Origin: Opitutaceae bacterium
GTDB taxonomy: Bacteria > Verrucomicrobiota > Verrucomicrobiia > Opitutales > Opitutaceae
Direction: 5' to 3'
Assembly (NCBI GenBank): GCA_016794625.1
Contig: JAEUGY010000070.1
Span: 62,001 to 126,000, forward strand
Length of the DNA: 64,000 nucleotides
This document shows positions 1 to 8,526 of the stretch, piece after piece; position 1 is the first letter of the stretch; every line of letters starts with the position of its first letter. The notes beneath the pieces were generated by a model, which worked only from the letters and a program-made list of their open reading frames with translations, was not told the DNA's origin and did no database searches. A program made the translations under genes and the position numbers.

Positions 1-1944
1 GATCCAATGCACGAAGAACTCCTCGGCGGTGCGGCTGCTGGCCACATTGAAGGCCGCCGGCCATTTGACGTAGCGCGCGTATCCCACCCGATAGAATGGC
101 AAGGCCCAGCCGTTCACCCACGAGGCATCATCGTAAATGATCTGTTCGATCTGCGCCCCGATCCGTTGGATGTCGTCCAAGGTTTGGGCCCGGTCGTAAT
201 CCTCGATCAACCGGTCAAGCTCCGGAATGAAGGTCATAGTCATGTTGTTCGTCTGCACCCGGATCTTCTGCGGATTCGGGTTCGGCTTTCCGGCGGCATA
301 TGTCTCGACGAACTTGCCGGATGGATCGAGGTAGGCGTCCTCAAAGGCGTTGGAGCCGTGGTACATCTCCCAGTAGCGCGGGTAGATCTCGACCGACCGT
401 GAGAGCGCAATGAGGGCGATTTCGTGATTCTTCTCCTGGATTTTCTTCCAACCGGTGGTCTGGTCGAGGATCTCCAGCTTGAACTCGAGCCCCGCCTTGA
501 TCGCTTCCTGCGCAAGAATGGGGAGCAGGTCGCGCAGGTCGGGGCGGAAGGTGGTGATGGTGAACGAGAGCCGGCGACCGTCGGCCGAGCGCAGCACACC
601 GTCGGGTCCCTGGGTGGTAAAGCCGGCTTTGGCGAAGTACTCGCGCGCCTTTACCGGATCGAACGGGCGGGCCGTGATGGTCGGATGCGCCCGGAAGGGA
701 TAGCCGTCGGAGCGGGTTTGCAGCCGCACGGCGTCACCCCGAAAGAACTGGGCGCACACCAGGTCAAAATTGGTTGCATGCTGGATGCCGAGCCGCACGT
801 CGAGGGAGTCCAGGCCGGGTTTGCGGCTGTTGATCCACAGGCCCCAGTCCGGGCGTGGGGTCCGATTGAAAAACTTGGCCCGCACCAGGTAGCCGGCCTT
901 CACCGCGGGATGGTCGGCGGAAATGCTCTCGTACCAGAACTTCGGGAGCCCGAGGGTGAACATATCGATGTCTCCGCGCGCAAAGGCCTCGGCCGCCTTG
1001 TCGATGTCGCGAATGATCTCGAACCGGTACCGATCCGGATTGTAGCGACCGCGGAAGAACCGTTTGTCGCGCGCCCACCAGTCATCCTGCCGCGTCAGCG
1101 TGATGGAGCGTCCCTTCTCGATGTCCTTTTCCTTCAGCACATAGGCCCCGGTCGTCGGCGGCGTCCGCCATTGAAACCGTTCCAGCCAGCCGGGTCCGAA
1201 GTCGCCGTAAGCGTGCCTCGGATATGGGGCGAAAAGGCTCGACCGGCTGGGCAGGTCGGGCTTGTTTTCGGGCATGGTGAGCGCGAAGGTCATCTTGTCG
1301 TAGACGGTGAGGCTCGTGTACTTGGTGCTGTAGTAGTTGTTGTACCACGGCTCGTTCAGATGCGGGCTGCGCATGAAATAAAACGTGAAGACGAAATCAT
1401 CGGTCGTGATCGGCCGTCCGTCCGACCACCGGGCATCCGGATCGATCCGGAAGTAAATGGTGCTGGTGGCGCCATCGACGGCCCACTGTTTGGCGATGCC
1501 CGGGTAAACCTTGCCGGCTTCGTTCGGGTGATCGTGCAGCAAATAGACCGCGGTGTAGTCCAGCAGGTACTGGCGCATGCCTCCGGTGGCGTCGGGCCCG
1601 AGGGTCCGCAGCGTGCGGGGAAAGTCCTGCATGAAATAGTTGAACGTGCCGCCCTTTTTCGCGTTGAGGTCGGCGAATTCCGGCAGGTCTGATCCGTCCT
1701 GCCAGGCGAGACCCGCGGGAAGTTCCGAAAGGGGTTTGAAGCGGTAGAACGACGCCTGTTCCTTCAGCGTGCGGGCAAGATCGATTTCCATCATCGAATC
1801 CGCGGCCGCCGGTGCGGGTGCAGACGCGGATGTGGACGTGGCGGGGCTGGTCGCGGATTTGGGGCCGCATCCGGTGGCGAGGGAGAGGCCGGCGGCGACC
1901 ACGAGGGCCGCGAGCGTTCGCTGGAGGGTCGGGAGGGAGATCAT
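1..1944 (-). CDS. Extracellular solute-binding lipoprotein of a Yej-type peptide ABC importer (3' end cut by window)
   Basis: Substrate-binding protein (SBP family 5, YejA-like) that would capture oligopeptides outside the inner membrane and pass them to the two permeases encoded just downstream. The reading frame stays open from the ATG at 1944 to the window edge, 648 codons, so only the C-terminal end is missing. The N-terminus is a lipoprotein signal: hydrophobic core LAALVVAAGLSLATGC, with the lipobox cysteine followed by a Ser/Ala/Pro-rich linker, so the protein is probably anchored by lipid. The order YejA-YejE-YejB and the 4-bp gap to the next gene support one operon. Transcription order here is yejB, yejE, yejA. 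Assignment to the family is from sequence character; the exact peptide substrate cannot be read. Confidence 0.85.
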   Translation of the reverse strand, partial: MISLPTLQRTLAALVVAAGLSLATGCGPKSATSPATSTSASAPAPAAADSMMEIDLARTLKEQASFYRFKPLSELPAGLAWQDGSDLPEFADLNAKKGGTFNYFMQDFPRTLRTLGPDATGGMRQYLLDYTAVYLLHDHPNEAGKVYPGIAKQWAVDGATSTIYFRIDPDARWSDGRPITTDDFVFTFYFMRSPHLNEPWYNNYYSTKYTSLTVYDKMTFALTMPENKPDLPSRSSLFAPYPRHAYGDFGPGWLERFQWRTPPTTGAYVLKEKDIEKGRSITLTRQDDWWARDKRFFRGRYNPDRYRFEIIRDIDKAAEAFARGDIDMFTLGLPKFWYESISADHPAVKAGYLVRAKFFNRTPRPDWGLWINSRKPGLDSLDVRLGIQHATNFDLVCAQFFRGDAVRLQTRSDGYPFRAHPTITARPFDPVKAREYFAKAGFTTQGPDGVLRSADGRRLSFTITTFRPDLRDLLPILAQEAIKAGLEFKLEILDQTTGWKKIQEKNHEIALIALSRSVEIYPRYWEMYHGSNAFEDAYLDPSGKFVETYAAGKPNPNPQKIRVQTNNMTMTFIPELDRLIEDYDRAQTLDDIQRIGAQIEQIIYDDASWVNGWALPFYRVGYARYVKWPAAFNVASSRTAEEFFVHWI

Positions 1945-1948
1945 GGAC

Positions 1949-3019
1949 TTATTGATACGTGGTGAATTTCTTTGGATCGAATGCCTCGCGCACCGCCTCG
2001 CCAATGAAGGTCACGAGGATGAGCACGACCACGATCGCGGTGAAGGCCGAGGCGACGATCCAGGGAGAGTTGAGATTCGAGGTGCCCTGCCGCAGCAGCT
2101 CGCCCCAGCTCGGGGTGGGTGGAGGCAGGCCGAATCCCAGGAAGTCGAGCGCGGTCAGAGAGTTGATGGCGCCGGCCACCGTGAACGGGATGAACGTCAC
2201 GATGGTTGAAAGCGTATTCGGAAGAATATGGCTGAAGATGATGCGCGGCGTCGAGGCTCCGAGCACCTGCGCCGCGTGCACGTAGTCGCGGGCTTTCTCG
2301 CGGTAGGTGGCGGAGCGCATGTAGTACGTCATGCCCGTCCAGGAGAAGGCCACGACGATCAACAACAGGATCCAGAGGCTCATGCCGATGCTGGGAGGCA
2401 CGACCGAGGCGACGATGATGACGACAAAGAGGAACGGAATGTTCGACCAGATCTCGATCACGCGTTGCACGAGCAGATCGAACCAGCTGCCAAAGTAGCC
2501 CATGAGGCACCCCAGGGTGATGCCGATGAGGTAGGTCAGCGCGATGAAGCACGCGGAGAAGATCAGCGCGTTGCGAAACCCGTAAAGCAGGCGGGCCAGG
2601 ATGTCGCGGTTGATCTGGTCCGTCCCCAGAAAATGGCGCTTGCCCGCATCCGGCGGCCGCGGCTTGAAGGTCTGACCCGGGTAGCAGTTTTCAAGCGCCC
2701 CGTAGGGCACCGGGGGCATGAGCACCCAATTCTTGGTTTGGGCGAAGGCCGCCGGCAGGTCCTTGTAGTTGACCTCGTAGTCGTAAGGCAGGCCGAAGTC
2801 CCGTCCCGTATGGATCGCTCCGTAGGTCGGAAAATACCAGGCCCCTTCGTAGCGCACGATGAGGGCGCGATTGTTGACCAGGAGTTCCGCGATCAGGGAG
2901 AGAAAGATCAATCCGGACAGGATCAGGAAGGCGATGTAGCCCCGCCGGATCTGGCGGAACCGTCGCAGTTTCTTCCGCGTGATGGGATTGAGCTGAAAAC
3001 GGGGTAAACGAAATTCCAT
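1949..3019 (-). CDS. Peptide ABC transporter permease, YejE-like
   Basis: Inner-membrane permease (binding-protein-dependent transport family, DppC/YejE type), 356 aa. A basic N-terminus (ITRKKLRRFRQIRRGYIAF) precedes the first membrane segment. A long periplasmic loop (about residues 60-135, with GTDQINRDILARLLYGFRNAL at its end) leads into the permease core. The EAA-type loop lies near ARDYVHAAQVLGASTPRIIFSHILPN, where an ATPase would dock. No ATPase gene is in the window; it could lie beyond the left edge or be shared. The start lies 15 bp downstream of the yejB-like stop and the stop is 4 bp before the binding-protein gene, so the three are probably co-transcribed. Confidence 0.9.
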   Translation of the reverse strand: MEFRLPRFQLNPITRKKLRRFRQIRRGYIAFLILSGLIFLSLIAELLVNNRALIVRYEGAWYFPTYGAIHTGRDFGLPYDYEVNYKDLPAAFAQTKNWVLMPPVPYGALENCYPGQTFKPRPPDAGKRHFLGTDQINRDILARLLYGFRNALIFSACFIALTYLIGITLGCLMGYFGSWFDLLVQRVIEIWSNIPFLFVVIIVASVVPPSIGMSLWILLLIVVAFSWTGMTYYMRSATYREKARDYVHAAQVLGASTPRIIFSHILPNTLSTIVTFIPFTVAGAINSLTALDFLGFGLPPPTPSWGELLRQGTSNLNSPWIVASAFTAIVVVLILVTFIGEAVREAFDPKKFTTYQ

Positions 3020-3034
3020 GATGCGGCGGACGGA

Positions 3035-4060
3035 CTACTTGAAGCGCACCCGAGGATCGACCGTGGCCACGAGGATGTCTGACACGATGTTCCCGATCAA
3101 CAGGAGCAAGGACGTGATCAGGAAGACACCCATGACGGTCGGATAATCCCGATCCACCACGGAGGTATAACCGAGCAAGCCCATGCCATCGATGTCGAAG
3201 ATGAATTCTATCAGGAAGGACCCGGTGACGAGGATGGTGAAATGCTGTCCGAAGTGAGTCGCGATCGGAATGAGAGAGTTGCGAAAGGCGTGTTTGATCA
3301 CCGCGCCACGAAAGGACACCCCCTTCGCCACCGCGGTGCGGACAAAATCGGCGGCCAGATTGTCCATCAGATGGTTCTTCATCAGCAGGGTCACCAGTGC
3401 GAAACTGCCCACCGAATAGCAGAGGAGCGGCAGCGCCGCGTGATGGGCGAAATCGCCGAGCTTACCCAGCAGGCTCAGTTCACTGAAGTCGCGCCCGACA
3501 AATCCGCCCATGGGAAACCAACCGCGCCGGGCGGCAAGGTAGACGACCAGCACCGCGCCGAGGGCATAACCGGGGATCGCGTAGCCTGTGAAGATCAGTG
3601 CCGAGCTCAGGTTGTCCAGCAGCGTGCGGTGCTTGATGGCCTTCAGGATGCCCAGCGGAATGCAGATGGAATAGACCAGACAAAGGGTGATGAGACCGTA
3701 GGTCAGGGACACCGGGATGCGTTCCAGAATGATCCCGAGCACGGGTTCATTGAAGCGGTACGAGGATCCGAGATCCCCCCGCGCGACGCGACCGAGCCAC
3801 ACGAGGTAGGCTTCGAGCGGCGGCTTGTCGAAGCCGTAGTAGGCCTTCAACTGGTTCATCTGCTCCTCGGAGAGCGCTCCGCGACCCGCATCGGCGCGCG
3901 AGGCGCCGCCGCCGCCCGCCGCGTCCGCCATTTTCGATTCCATGATCGCCCGCTCGATCGGCCCTCCGGGGACGATCCGCGTGATCAGGAAGACGATCAG
4001 CGTGATGCCCAGCAGGGTGGGGGGGATGAGGAGAAGTCGTCGGGCAAAATAATCACGCAT
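3035..4060 (-). CDS. Peptide ABC transporter permease, YejB-like
   Basis: Inner-membrane permease of the DppB/YejB type, 341 aa from the ATG at 4060. The N-terminus RDYFARRLLLIPPTLLGI and FLITRIVPGGP is the typical first membrane helix of this family. The EAA-type loop is around VAKGVSFRGAVIKHAFRNSL, and the C-terminus DILVATVDPRVRFK is also typical. An upstream TTG start at 4117 would add 19 residues with no hydrophobic or conserved content, so the ATG was preferred. No clear Shine-Dalgarno is seen before either start. A Gly/Ala-rich stretch near residues 35-45 of the periplasmic loop (ADAAGGGGAS) may be a flexible insert. First gene of the yej-like operon. Confidence 0.9.
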   Translation of the reverse strand: MRDYFARRLLLIPPTLLGITLIVFLITRIVPGGPIERAIMESKMADAAGGGGASRADAGRGALSEEQMNQLKAYYGFDKPPLEAYLVWLGRVARGDLGSSYRFNEPVLGIILERIPVSLTYGLITLCLVYSICIPLGILKAIKHRTLLDNLSSALIFTGYAIPGYALGAVLVVYLAARRGWFPMGGFVGRDFSELSLLGKLGDFAHHAALPLLCYSVGSFALVTLLMKNHLMDNLAADFVRTAVAKGVSFRGAVIKHAFRNSLIPIATHFGQHFTILVTGSFLIEFIFDIDGMGLLGYTSVVDRDYPTVMGVFLITSLLLLIGNIVSDILVATVDPRVRFK

Positions 4061-4216
4061 GCGTGAAGGAACGCGGCAAGTTCCCGCTAACCCGTACGAA
4101 GATTTGCTCTTCCGCAAGGCTTGAGGTGGGAATTTCGGGCTTTCTTCTCCTGAACCCTCCGTTCGCCTTGGTTCCCGTCACGGAGTATGCTTGTCTAACG
4201 AGGTACGCGTTCTGAG

Positions 4217-5098
4217 ATGTGCTTACCTCGCAAAACCCTGCTGCTTTTTGTTTGCATGTTGTCGTCGTTCTTACCTGAAGGTCTCACCGCGCCTGAAGCC
4301 CATTTGCTTTGGCCGGACGGTGCGCCAGGCGCCTTGGGAAGCCGGGATGAAGACAAGCCGTCGCTCACGCCGTATCTACCCACGTCGGAAAAGCGATCCG
4401 GTGCCTCCATGCTCATTCTGCCCGGCGGCGGCTACAACATGCTCGCGCCGCATGAAGGCGAGGGGTTCGCGCGTTGGTTTGTGGAGCAGGGAGTGACCTG
4501 CTATGTGTTGAAGTACCGCCTGGGTTCCAAGGGCTACCGTCATCCGATCATGCTGCAGGACGCAGCCCGGGCCCTCCGGATGGTGCGCGCCTGGGCGCGG
4601 CGGGATGGACTCGATCCGGCCCGGATTGGCGTCATTGGATCGTCGGCGGGTGGCCATCTGGCCTCAACCTTGGCGACGCATTTCGATCTTGGCGTTCCCT
4701 CCGCCGCCGATCCGTTCGACCGGGAAAGCAGTCGCCCTGATCTTGCGATCCTGTGCTACCCGGTGATCACCTTTGGCGAATTTGCGCATGTCGGTTCCCG
4801 GGAGGCCCTGCTGGGCAAGACGCCTCCGGCCGAGCTGGTCCGATCGTTGTCCAACGAGCTTCAGGTCACTCCTTCGACTCCGCCTTGTTTTCTTTGGCAC
4901 ACCGTCGCTGACCAAACGGTGCCGGTGGAGAACAGTCTTCTGTTTGCCGCCGCCCTGCGACGCGCCGGTGTACCGTTTTCACTGCACATCTACGAATCCG
5001 GCGCCCATGGTTTGGGTTTCGGAGACGCCAAACGAGCGGCCCCTCCCTGGTCAGACCAGTGCCTCTATTGGCTTCGCGAAAGGAAGTTCCTGCCCTGA
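4217..5098 (+). CDS. Secreted alpha/beta-hydrolase, acetylxylan-esterase-like
   Basis: 293-aa alpha/beta-hydrolase of the esterase/lipase group often annotated as carbohydrate acetyl-esterase. An N-terminal hydrophobic stretch (residues 5-25) looks like a signal peptide. The oxyanion motif GGGY is at 70-73. The nucleophile elbow GSSAG puts Ser143 in the catalytic position. Asp232 (ADQTVP) and His264 (SGAHGLG) complete the triad. This type of enzyme often removes acetyl groups from plant or algal polysaccharide fragments, but the substrate here is inferred only. It stands alone between the yej-like operon and the lipid/glycan operon and is probably transcribed on its own. Confidence 0.85.
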   Translation: MCLPRKTLLLFVCMLSSFLPEGLTAPEAHLLWPDGAPGALGSRDEDKPSLTPYLPTSEKRSGASMLILPGGGYNMLAPHEGEGFARWFVEQGVTCYVLKYRLGSKGYRHPIMLQDAARALRMVRAWARRDGLDPARIGVIGSSAGGHLASTLATHFDLGVPSAADPFDRESSRPDLAILCYPVITFGEFAHVGSREALLGKTPPAELVRSLSNELQVTPSTPPCFLWHTVADQTVPVENSLLFAAALRRAGVPFSLHIYESGAHGLGFGDAKRAAPPWSDQCLYWLRERKFLP

Positions 5099-5143
5099 AG
5101 CGAGACGCCGTGTCATCATCAGGGGAACATTCCGGACCTTGGT

Positions 5144-5171
5144 TTGACTATGCCAAGGTGCGGTTGATGAT
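5144..5171 (+). promoter_or_regulatory. Possible sigma-70 promoter upstream of the ACP-dehydratase operon
   Basis: TTGACT at 5144-5149 matches five of six bases of the -35 consensus. After 16 bp, GATGAT at 5166-5171 matches four of six bases of the -10. It lies about 90 bp upstream of the ATG at 5262 in a 163-bp intergenic gap. Not conclusive, because sigma-70 consensus use in this phylum is loose. Confidence 0.3.
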
Positions 5172-5261
5172 TGCAATCCGTGCGCGACAGCGTGGCGCAG
5201 CGTGCGCTCTCACCCTTTATCGTTTACTTTCAAAATCGGGATAACTTACAAGAATCCAACC

Positions 5262-6242
5262 ATGCCAGACGTAGTCCCGAGCAGCGGTGCCTCGCACGCC
5301 CGTGCGGAAGCCGCTCCCAAGCCGTTCACACCTGAAGATGAAGTCGCGGTCCGCGATTCGCTCAAACGGTGCTCACCCGCTACGGTCGAGGCTGCCCTGC
5401 TCTTCCGTCGCACGCTCGACCCGGTCCATTTGCCTGTCATCGTTCTCGGTGTCATTGAACGATTTGTAGAATCCGAGCTGCGTCCGAAACTCCGAGATGG
5501 GGACGATGACCTGCGCCTCGTCGAAGATCTGGGCGTGGATTCGCTGACGATGATGGAGATCGTCATGTTGGTGGAGGAAGTGCTGCAAATGCAGACGAAT
5601 AACGATGAGTTGCGCAATCTGCGCACCGTCGGAGACGTCAAGACCTTCATCGACTGCAAAATCCGTGGTTTGCCTCTGCCCAAACCCACCAAGTTCATCC
5701 CGGTCGAACAAGTCGTGGCGGTCATGCCCATTCAACCTCCGTTTCTTTTTATCAACGAAGCGCAGGTGGGTTCAGCGGGGGCTCAAGGCAAATACAAGAT
5801 CACGGGGCAGGAGTTTTTTCTCCAAGGGCATTTCAAGAACAATCCCGTGCTTCCAGCCTCGATCATGCTGGAAGCGCTGGGGCAGCTGGCCGTGCTCTAT
5901 CTCCTTGAGGGTTCGCTGGGCGAACCGGGTCGGACGATCGACCCAACCAAGATTTTTTTCACGAGCTGCGAAGGCGTGCGGTGTCACCGTGTTTGCCGTC
6001 CCGGAGATGTATTGACCCTGTCGATCCGACCCAAGCGGGCGAAGATGCCTTTGGCCACGTTTGAGGGGTCGATCCGTGTCGGTCAGGAAAAGGCGGCGGT
6101 GGCGGAGGAAATCACGCTGACGTTCGCCTACGCCGAGGAAGCCCCCGTGCCCGCGCCCGTGGTGGAAGCGAATGGAGTGGTGGAAGTGGCTCGGCCGGCC
6201 GTGGCGACGGTTCCGAATCTGGCTGCGGCGGTCAGCGCCTGA
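5262..6242 (+). CDS. Acyl carrier protein fused to a FabZ/FabA-like 3-hydroxyacyl-ACP dehydratase
   Basis: 326-aa fusion. Residues about 55-135 are an acyl carrier domain with the phosphopantetheine site DLGVDSL (Ser94). Residues about 150-310 are a hotdog-fold dehydratase with the FabZ catalytic pair His190 (LQGHF) and Glu204 (IMLEALGQ). The first 50 residues and the last 30 are Ala/Pro/Val-rich and look like linkers. It would dehydrate 3-hydroxyacyl chains held on its own carrier domain in the cytoplasm. The ATG at 5262 was chosen because the upstream extension has no conserved content. Ketosynthase and reductase genes follow, so this looks like a dedicated acyl-chain module rather than housekeeping fatty acid synthesis, whose carrier protein and dehydratase are normally separate. 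Confidence 0.88.
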   Translation: MPDVVPSSGASHARAEAAPKPFTPEDEVAVRDSLKRCSPATVEAALLFRRTLDPVHLPVIVLGVIERFVESELRPKLRDGDDDLRLVEDLGVDSLTMMEIVMLVEEVLQMQTNNDELRNLRTVGDVKTFIDCKIRGLPLPKPTKFIPVEQVVAVMPIQPPFLFINEAQVGSAGAQGKYKITGQEFFLQGHFKNNPVLPASIMLEALGQLAVLYLLEGSLGEPGRTIDPTKIFFTSCEGVRCHRVCRPGDVLTLSIRPKRAKMPLATFEGSIRVGQEKAAVAEEITLTFAYAEEAPVPAPVVEANGVVEVARPAVATVPNLAAAVSA

Positions 6243-6412
6243 ACAGCTCACGCCGCCAGCCGGCGCGAGCGCTTTCCGGGGTCGGAACGAGAACCGCGTT
6301 CCCGCGTTGACCCGTCGGCGCGGCTGTAACAGGCTCGCTGCTCTTTTGCCGTGGCTAAGTGCGCGGATTCCGCCCCGGAAACCGCCGATGCTGGCGGCAC
6401 CCGATCCCTTTC

Positions 6413-7672
6413 ATGCCCAAAGTCTTTGTCACCGGATTAGGATTCATCACCAGCATTGGCAACGATCGGGCCACGGTTTCACGGAGTCTGCGGGAGCTTA
6501 ATCATGGCATGCAGCTCTATCCTCCGTTCCAAAAACCGGAGGTTCCGGTCAAGGTGGCGGCGCCCATTCGTGACTTTAACGTAGAGTCGGCGGACCCGGA
6601 AGATTGGACGTTTCCATCGGCCTACCGAATTCGGCGCGATGTCCTGCGCAGCCTGTCTCCGAATTCCTTGTTCGCCTACTGCGCGATGCAACAGGCGATC
6701 AAGGATGCCGCGTTGAATGATGGCGACATTTCCAACGAGGAGACCGGGCTTTATGCGGCCTCGGGCGGTTCACCCCATCTGCTCGCGCGACTGGTCAATC
6801 AAATGCATGCCCAAGGGGTGATGCGCTGTCCTCCGTTGGGCATCGTCGCGTCCATCGCGGGTACGGTGCAGTTCAACCTGGTGGCCCATTTCAAGATTCG
6901 GGGGGCGTCGACCGGCTTTTCGTCGGCCTGTGCGTCGTCATCCCATGCCATGGGCTTTGCCTACGATGAAATCGTCCTGGGGCGGCAATCGAGGATGTTC
7001 GTCATTGGTGCCGAGGACGGCAATGTGGAGACGATCCTTCCGTTCGCGGGCATGCGCGCCCTCTCCGCCAATGTCGATCCTGCCACGGCATCGCGACCCT
7101 TCGACGTCGCGCGCGATGGTTTTGTCGGCACGGGTGGTGCAGCCGTATTGGTGCTTGAGAGTGAGGACGAGGTGCGGCGGCGAGGGGTGACTCCCTATTG
7201 CGAAGTGGCAGGCTGGGGGCAGGCGTCCGATGGACACAACGTGGCCATTTCCCATCCGGAGGGCACCGGCTTGCGCATCGCGATGGAACGGGCGCTGCGC
7301 TCCTGCGGGCTGCGAGTTCAGGACATCGACTATGTCAACGCCCATGCCACGTCGACCCCGATCGGAGACCTCTCTGAGGTCAAGGCGCTGAAGGCGGTGC
7401 TGGGCCCGGAAGCAGCCCGCGTGGCGGTCAGCAGCACCAAGGCGTTGACGGGTCACGGGCTCTCCTTGGCGGGAGCGATGGAAAGCGGTTTTTGTGCCCT
7501 CGCCCTGCGCGAGGGGTTCATCCCGGGATCGGCCCACATCACGCAGCTGGACCCCGCCTGTGCGGGCATGAACATTCCGCGGACCACGGAAACCGCTTCC
7601 TGTCGCGTGATGCTCAACAACAGCAGCGGTTTTGGCGGCGCCAATGTGTGCGTGGTGTTGCGGCGGGCTTGA
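6413..7672 (+). CDS. Beta-ketoacyl-ACP synthase (FabF/FabB-type)
   Basis: 419-aa condensing enzyme. The triad is visible: Cys173 in SSACASS, His311 in NAHATSTPIGD and His348 in STKALTGHGLSLAGA, where the FabF order C-H-H is kept. The N-terminus PKVFVTGLGFITSIG is typical and sets the ATG at 6413. The C-terminus NNSSGFGGANVCVVLRR is also typical. It would elongate acyl-ACP by Claisen condensation with malonyl-ACP. It lies 170 bp after the ACP-dehydratase gene and 2 bp before the SDR gene, consistent with a condensation-reduction-dehydration cassette. It is clearly different from the second ketosynthase at 43522, for example in its active-site context. Confidence 0.9.
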   Translation: MPKVFVTGLGFITSIGNDRATVSRSLRELNHGMQLYPPFQKPEVPVKVAAPIRDFNVESADPEDWTFPSAYRIRRDVLRSLSPNSLFAYCAMQQAIKDAALNDGDISNEETGLYAASGGSPHLLARLVNQMHAQGVMRCPPLGIVASIAGTVQFNLVAHFKIRGASTGFSSACASSSHAMGFAYDEIVLGRQSRMFVIGAEDGNVETILPFAGMRALSANVDPATASRPFDVARDGFVGTGGAAVLVLESEDEVRRRGVTPYCEVAGWGQASDGHNVAISHPEGTGLRIAMERALRSCGLRVQDIDYVNAHATSTPIGDLSEVKALKAVLGPEAARVAVSSTKALTGHGLSLAGAMESGFCALALREGFIPGSAHITQLDPACAGMNIPRTTETASCRVMLNNSSGFGGANVCVVLRRA

Positions 7673-7674
7673 TC

Positions 7675-8523
7675 ATGTCCCTCCACCGCGCCGCGTTGGG
7701 GTCGAGTTTCTCCACCGCCTTTGTCACCGGGGCCAGCAGTGGTTTGGGCCGTGCCTTCTGTGCGATGCTCCTGGAGGAAGGCGTCACGGTGTGGGGTACC
7801 GCCCGTGACCCGGCGCGCCTGACCGGTCCCTGGGCGGGGCCCGGCACATTCCTTCCGGTGCGACTGGACTTGCGGGACAGTCCGGGCAGCGAAGCGGCGT
7901 TTGCCGTGGCGGCGGAGGCGGCCGGAGGATCGTTCGACCTGGTGATACACAATGCGGGATACGGTGTTTTTGGCGCGTTTGAGACGGTGCCCGCGACGAC
8001 CTGGATCGAACAACTCGAAACCATGCTGTTGACCACCCTTCGCCTCAACCACGCGGCTCTGGCTCGATTCCGACGCCGGGATCCGGCCCGGGGAACGTTG
8101 GTGAATGTATCCTCGCTCGCCGTGGAGTTTCCCTTGCCCTTCATGAGCGGCTACAATGTGGCCAAGTCGGGTCTCTCGGCACTGAGCGAGAGTTTGATCT
8201 TTGAAACCCGCGGTTCGGGTGTCACCGTCATCGATTTTCGACCCGGGGACTACCGCACCTCGTTCAACCAAGCCATGTCCGTTCACGCCTCTCCCGCCGA
8301 TCCCGCCCTGCAGCCGTACTGGCGCGCCCTGGAGACGAACCTGGAAGCTTCACCGGGCCCGGAGCTGGCGGCGCGCGACCTGCGTCGGGCCTTGGCGCGA
8401 GGGCGCAGTGGCACGGTCCGCAGCGGCGGATTCTTTCAATCCAGGCTTGCTCCGTGGCTTGCCGGTCTGGCTCCGCAGAGCTGGCGGCGGGCCGCCCAGA
8501 CCCGCTATTTTGGAGGCCGCTGA
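7675..8523 (+). CDS. Short-chain dehydrogenase/reductase
   Basis: 282-aa classical SDR. The NAD(P)-binding motif TGASSGLG is at 18-25, the HNAG motif at 92-95, the catalytic serine in VSSLA (about 146-147) and YNVAK gives Tyr160 and Lys164. The ATG at 7675 follows the ketosynthase stop by 2 bp. In this setting it could be the 3-ketoacyl reductase of the chain-building module, or a 3-ketosphinganine-type reductase if the oxoamine synthase at 13470 works in the same pathway. The sequence alone does not decide between these. Its C-terminal 60 residues are Arg/Ala-rich and longer than in FabG, closer to broad-range SDRs than to a FabG. Confidence 0.85.
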   Translation: MSLHRAALGSSFSTAFVTGASSGLGRAFCAMLLEEGVTVWGTARDPARLTGPWAGPGTFLPVRLDLRDSPGSEAAFAVAAEAAGGSFDLVIHNAGYGVFGAFETVPATTWIEQLETMLLTTLRLNHAALARFRRRDPARGTLVNVSSLAVEFPLPFMSGYNVAKSGLSALSESLIFETRGSGVTVIDFRPGDYRTSFNQAMSVHASPADPALQPYWRALETNLEASPGPELAARDLRRALARGRSGTVRSGGFFQSRLAPWLAGLAPQSWRRAAQTRYFGGR

Positions 8524-8526
8524 ATC

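Noticed and set aside
424..1692. Plus-strand open frame of 422 codons
   Set aside because: It is antisense to the binding-protein gene, whose own frame is open from 1944 to the window edge and has a lipobox and typical content. The plus frame has no recognisable domain.
1..1944. Possible frameshifted or broken binding-protein gene
   Set aside because: Translation checked at several points (near 60, 660, 1140 and 1940) stays in one frame. It only lacks a stop because the window ends.
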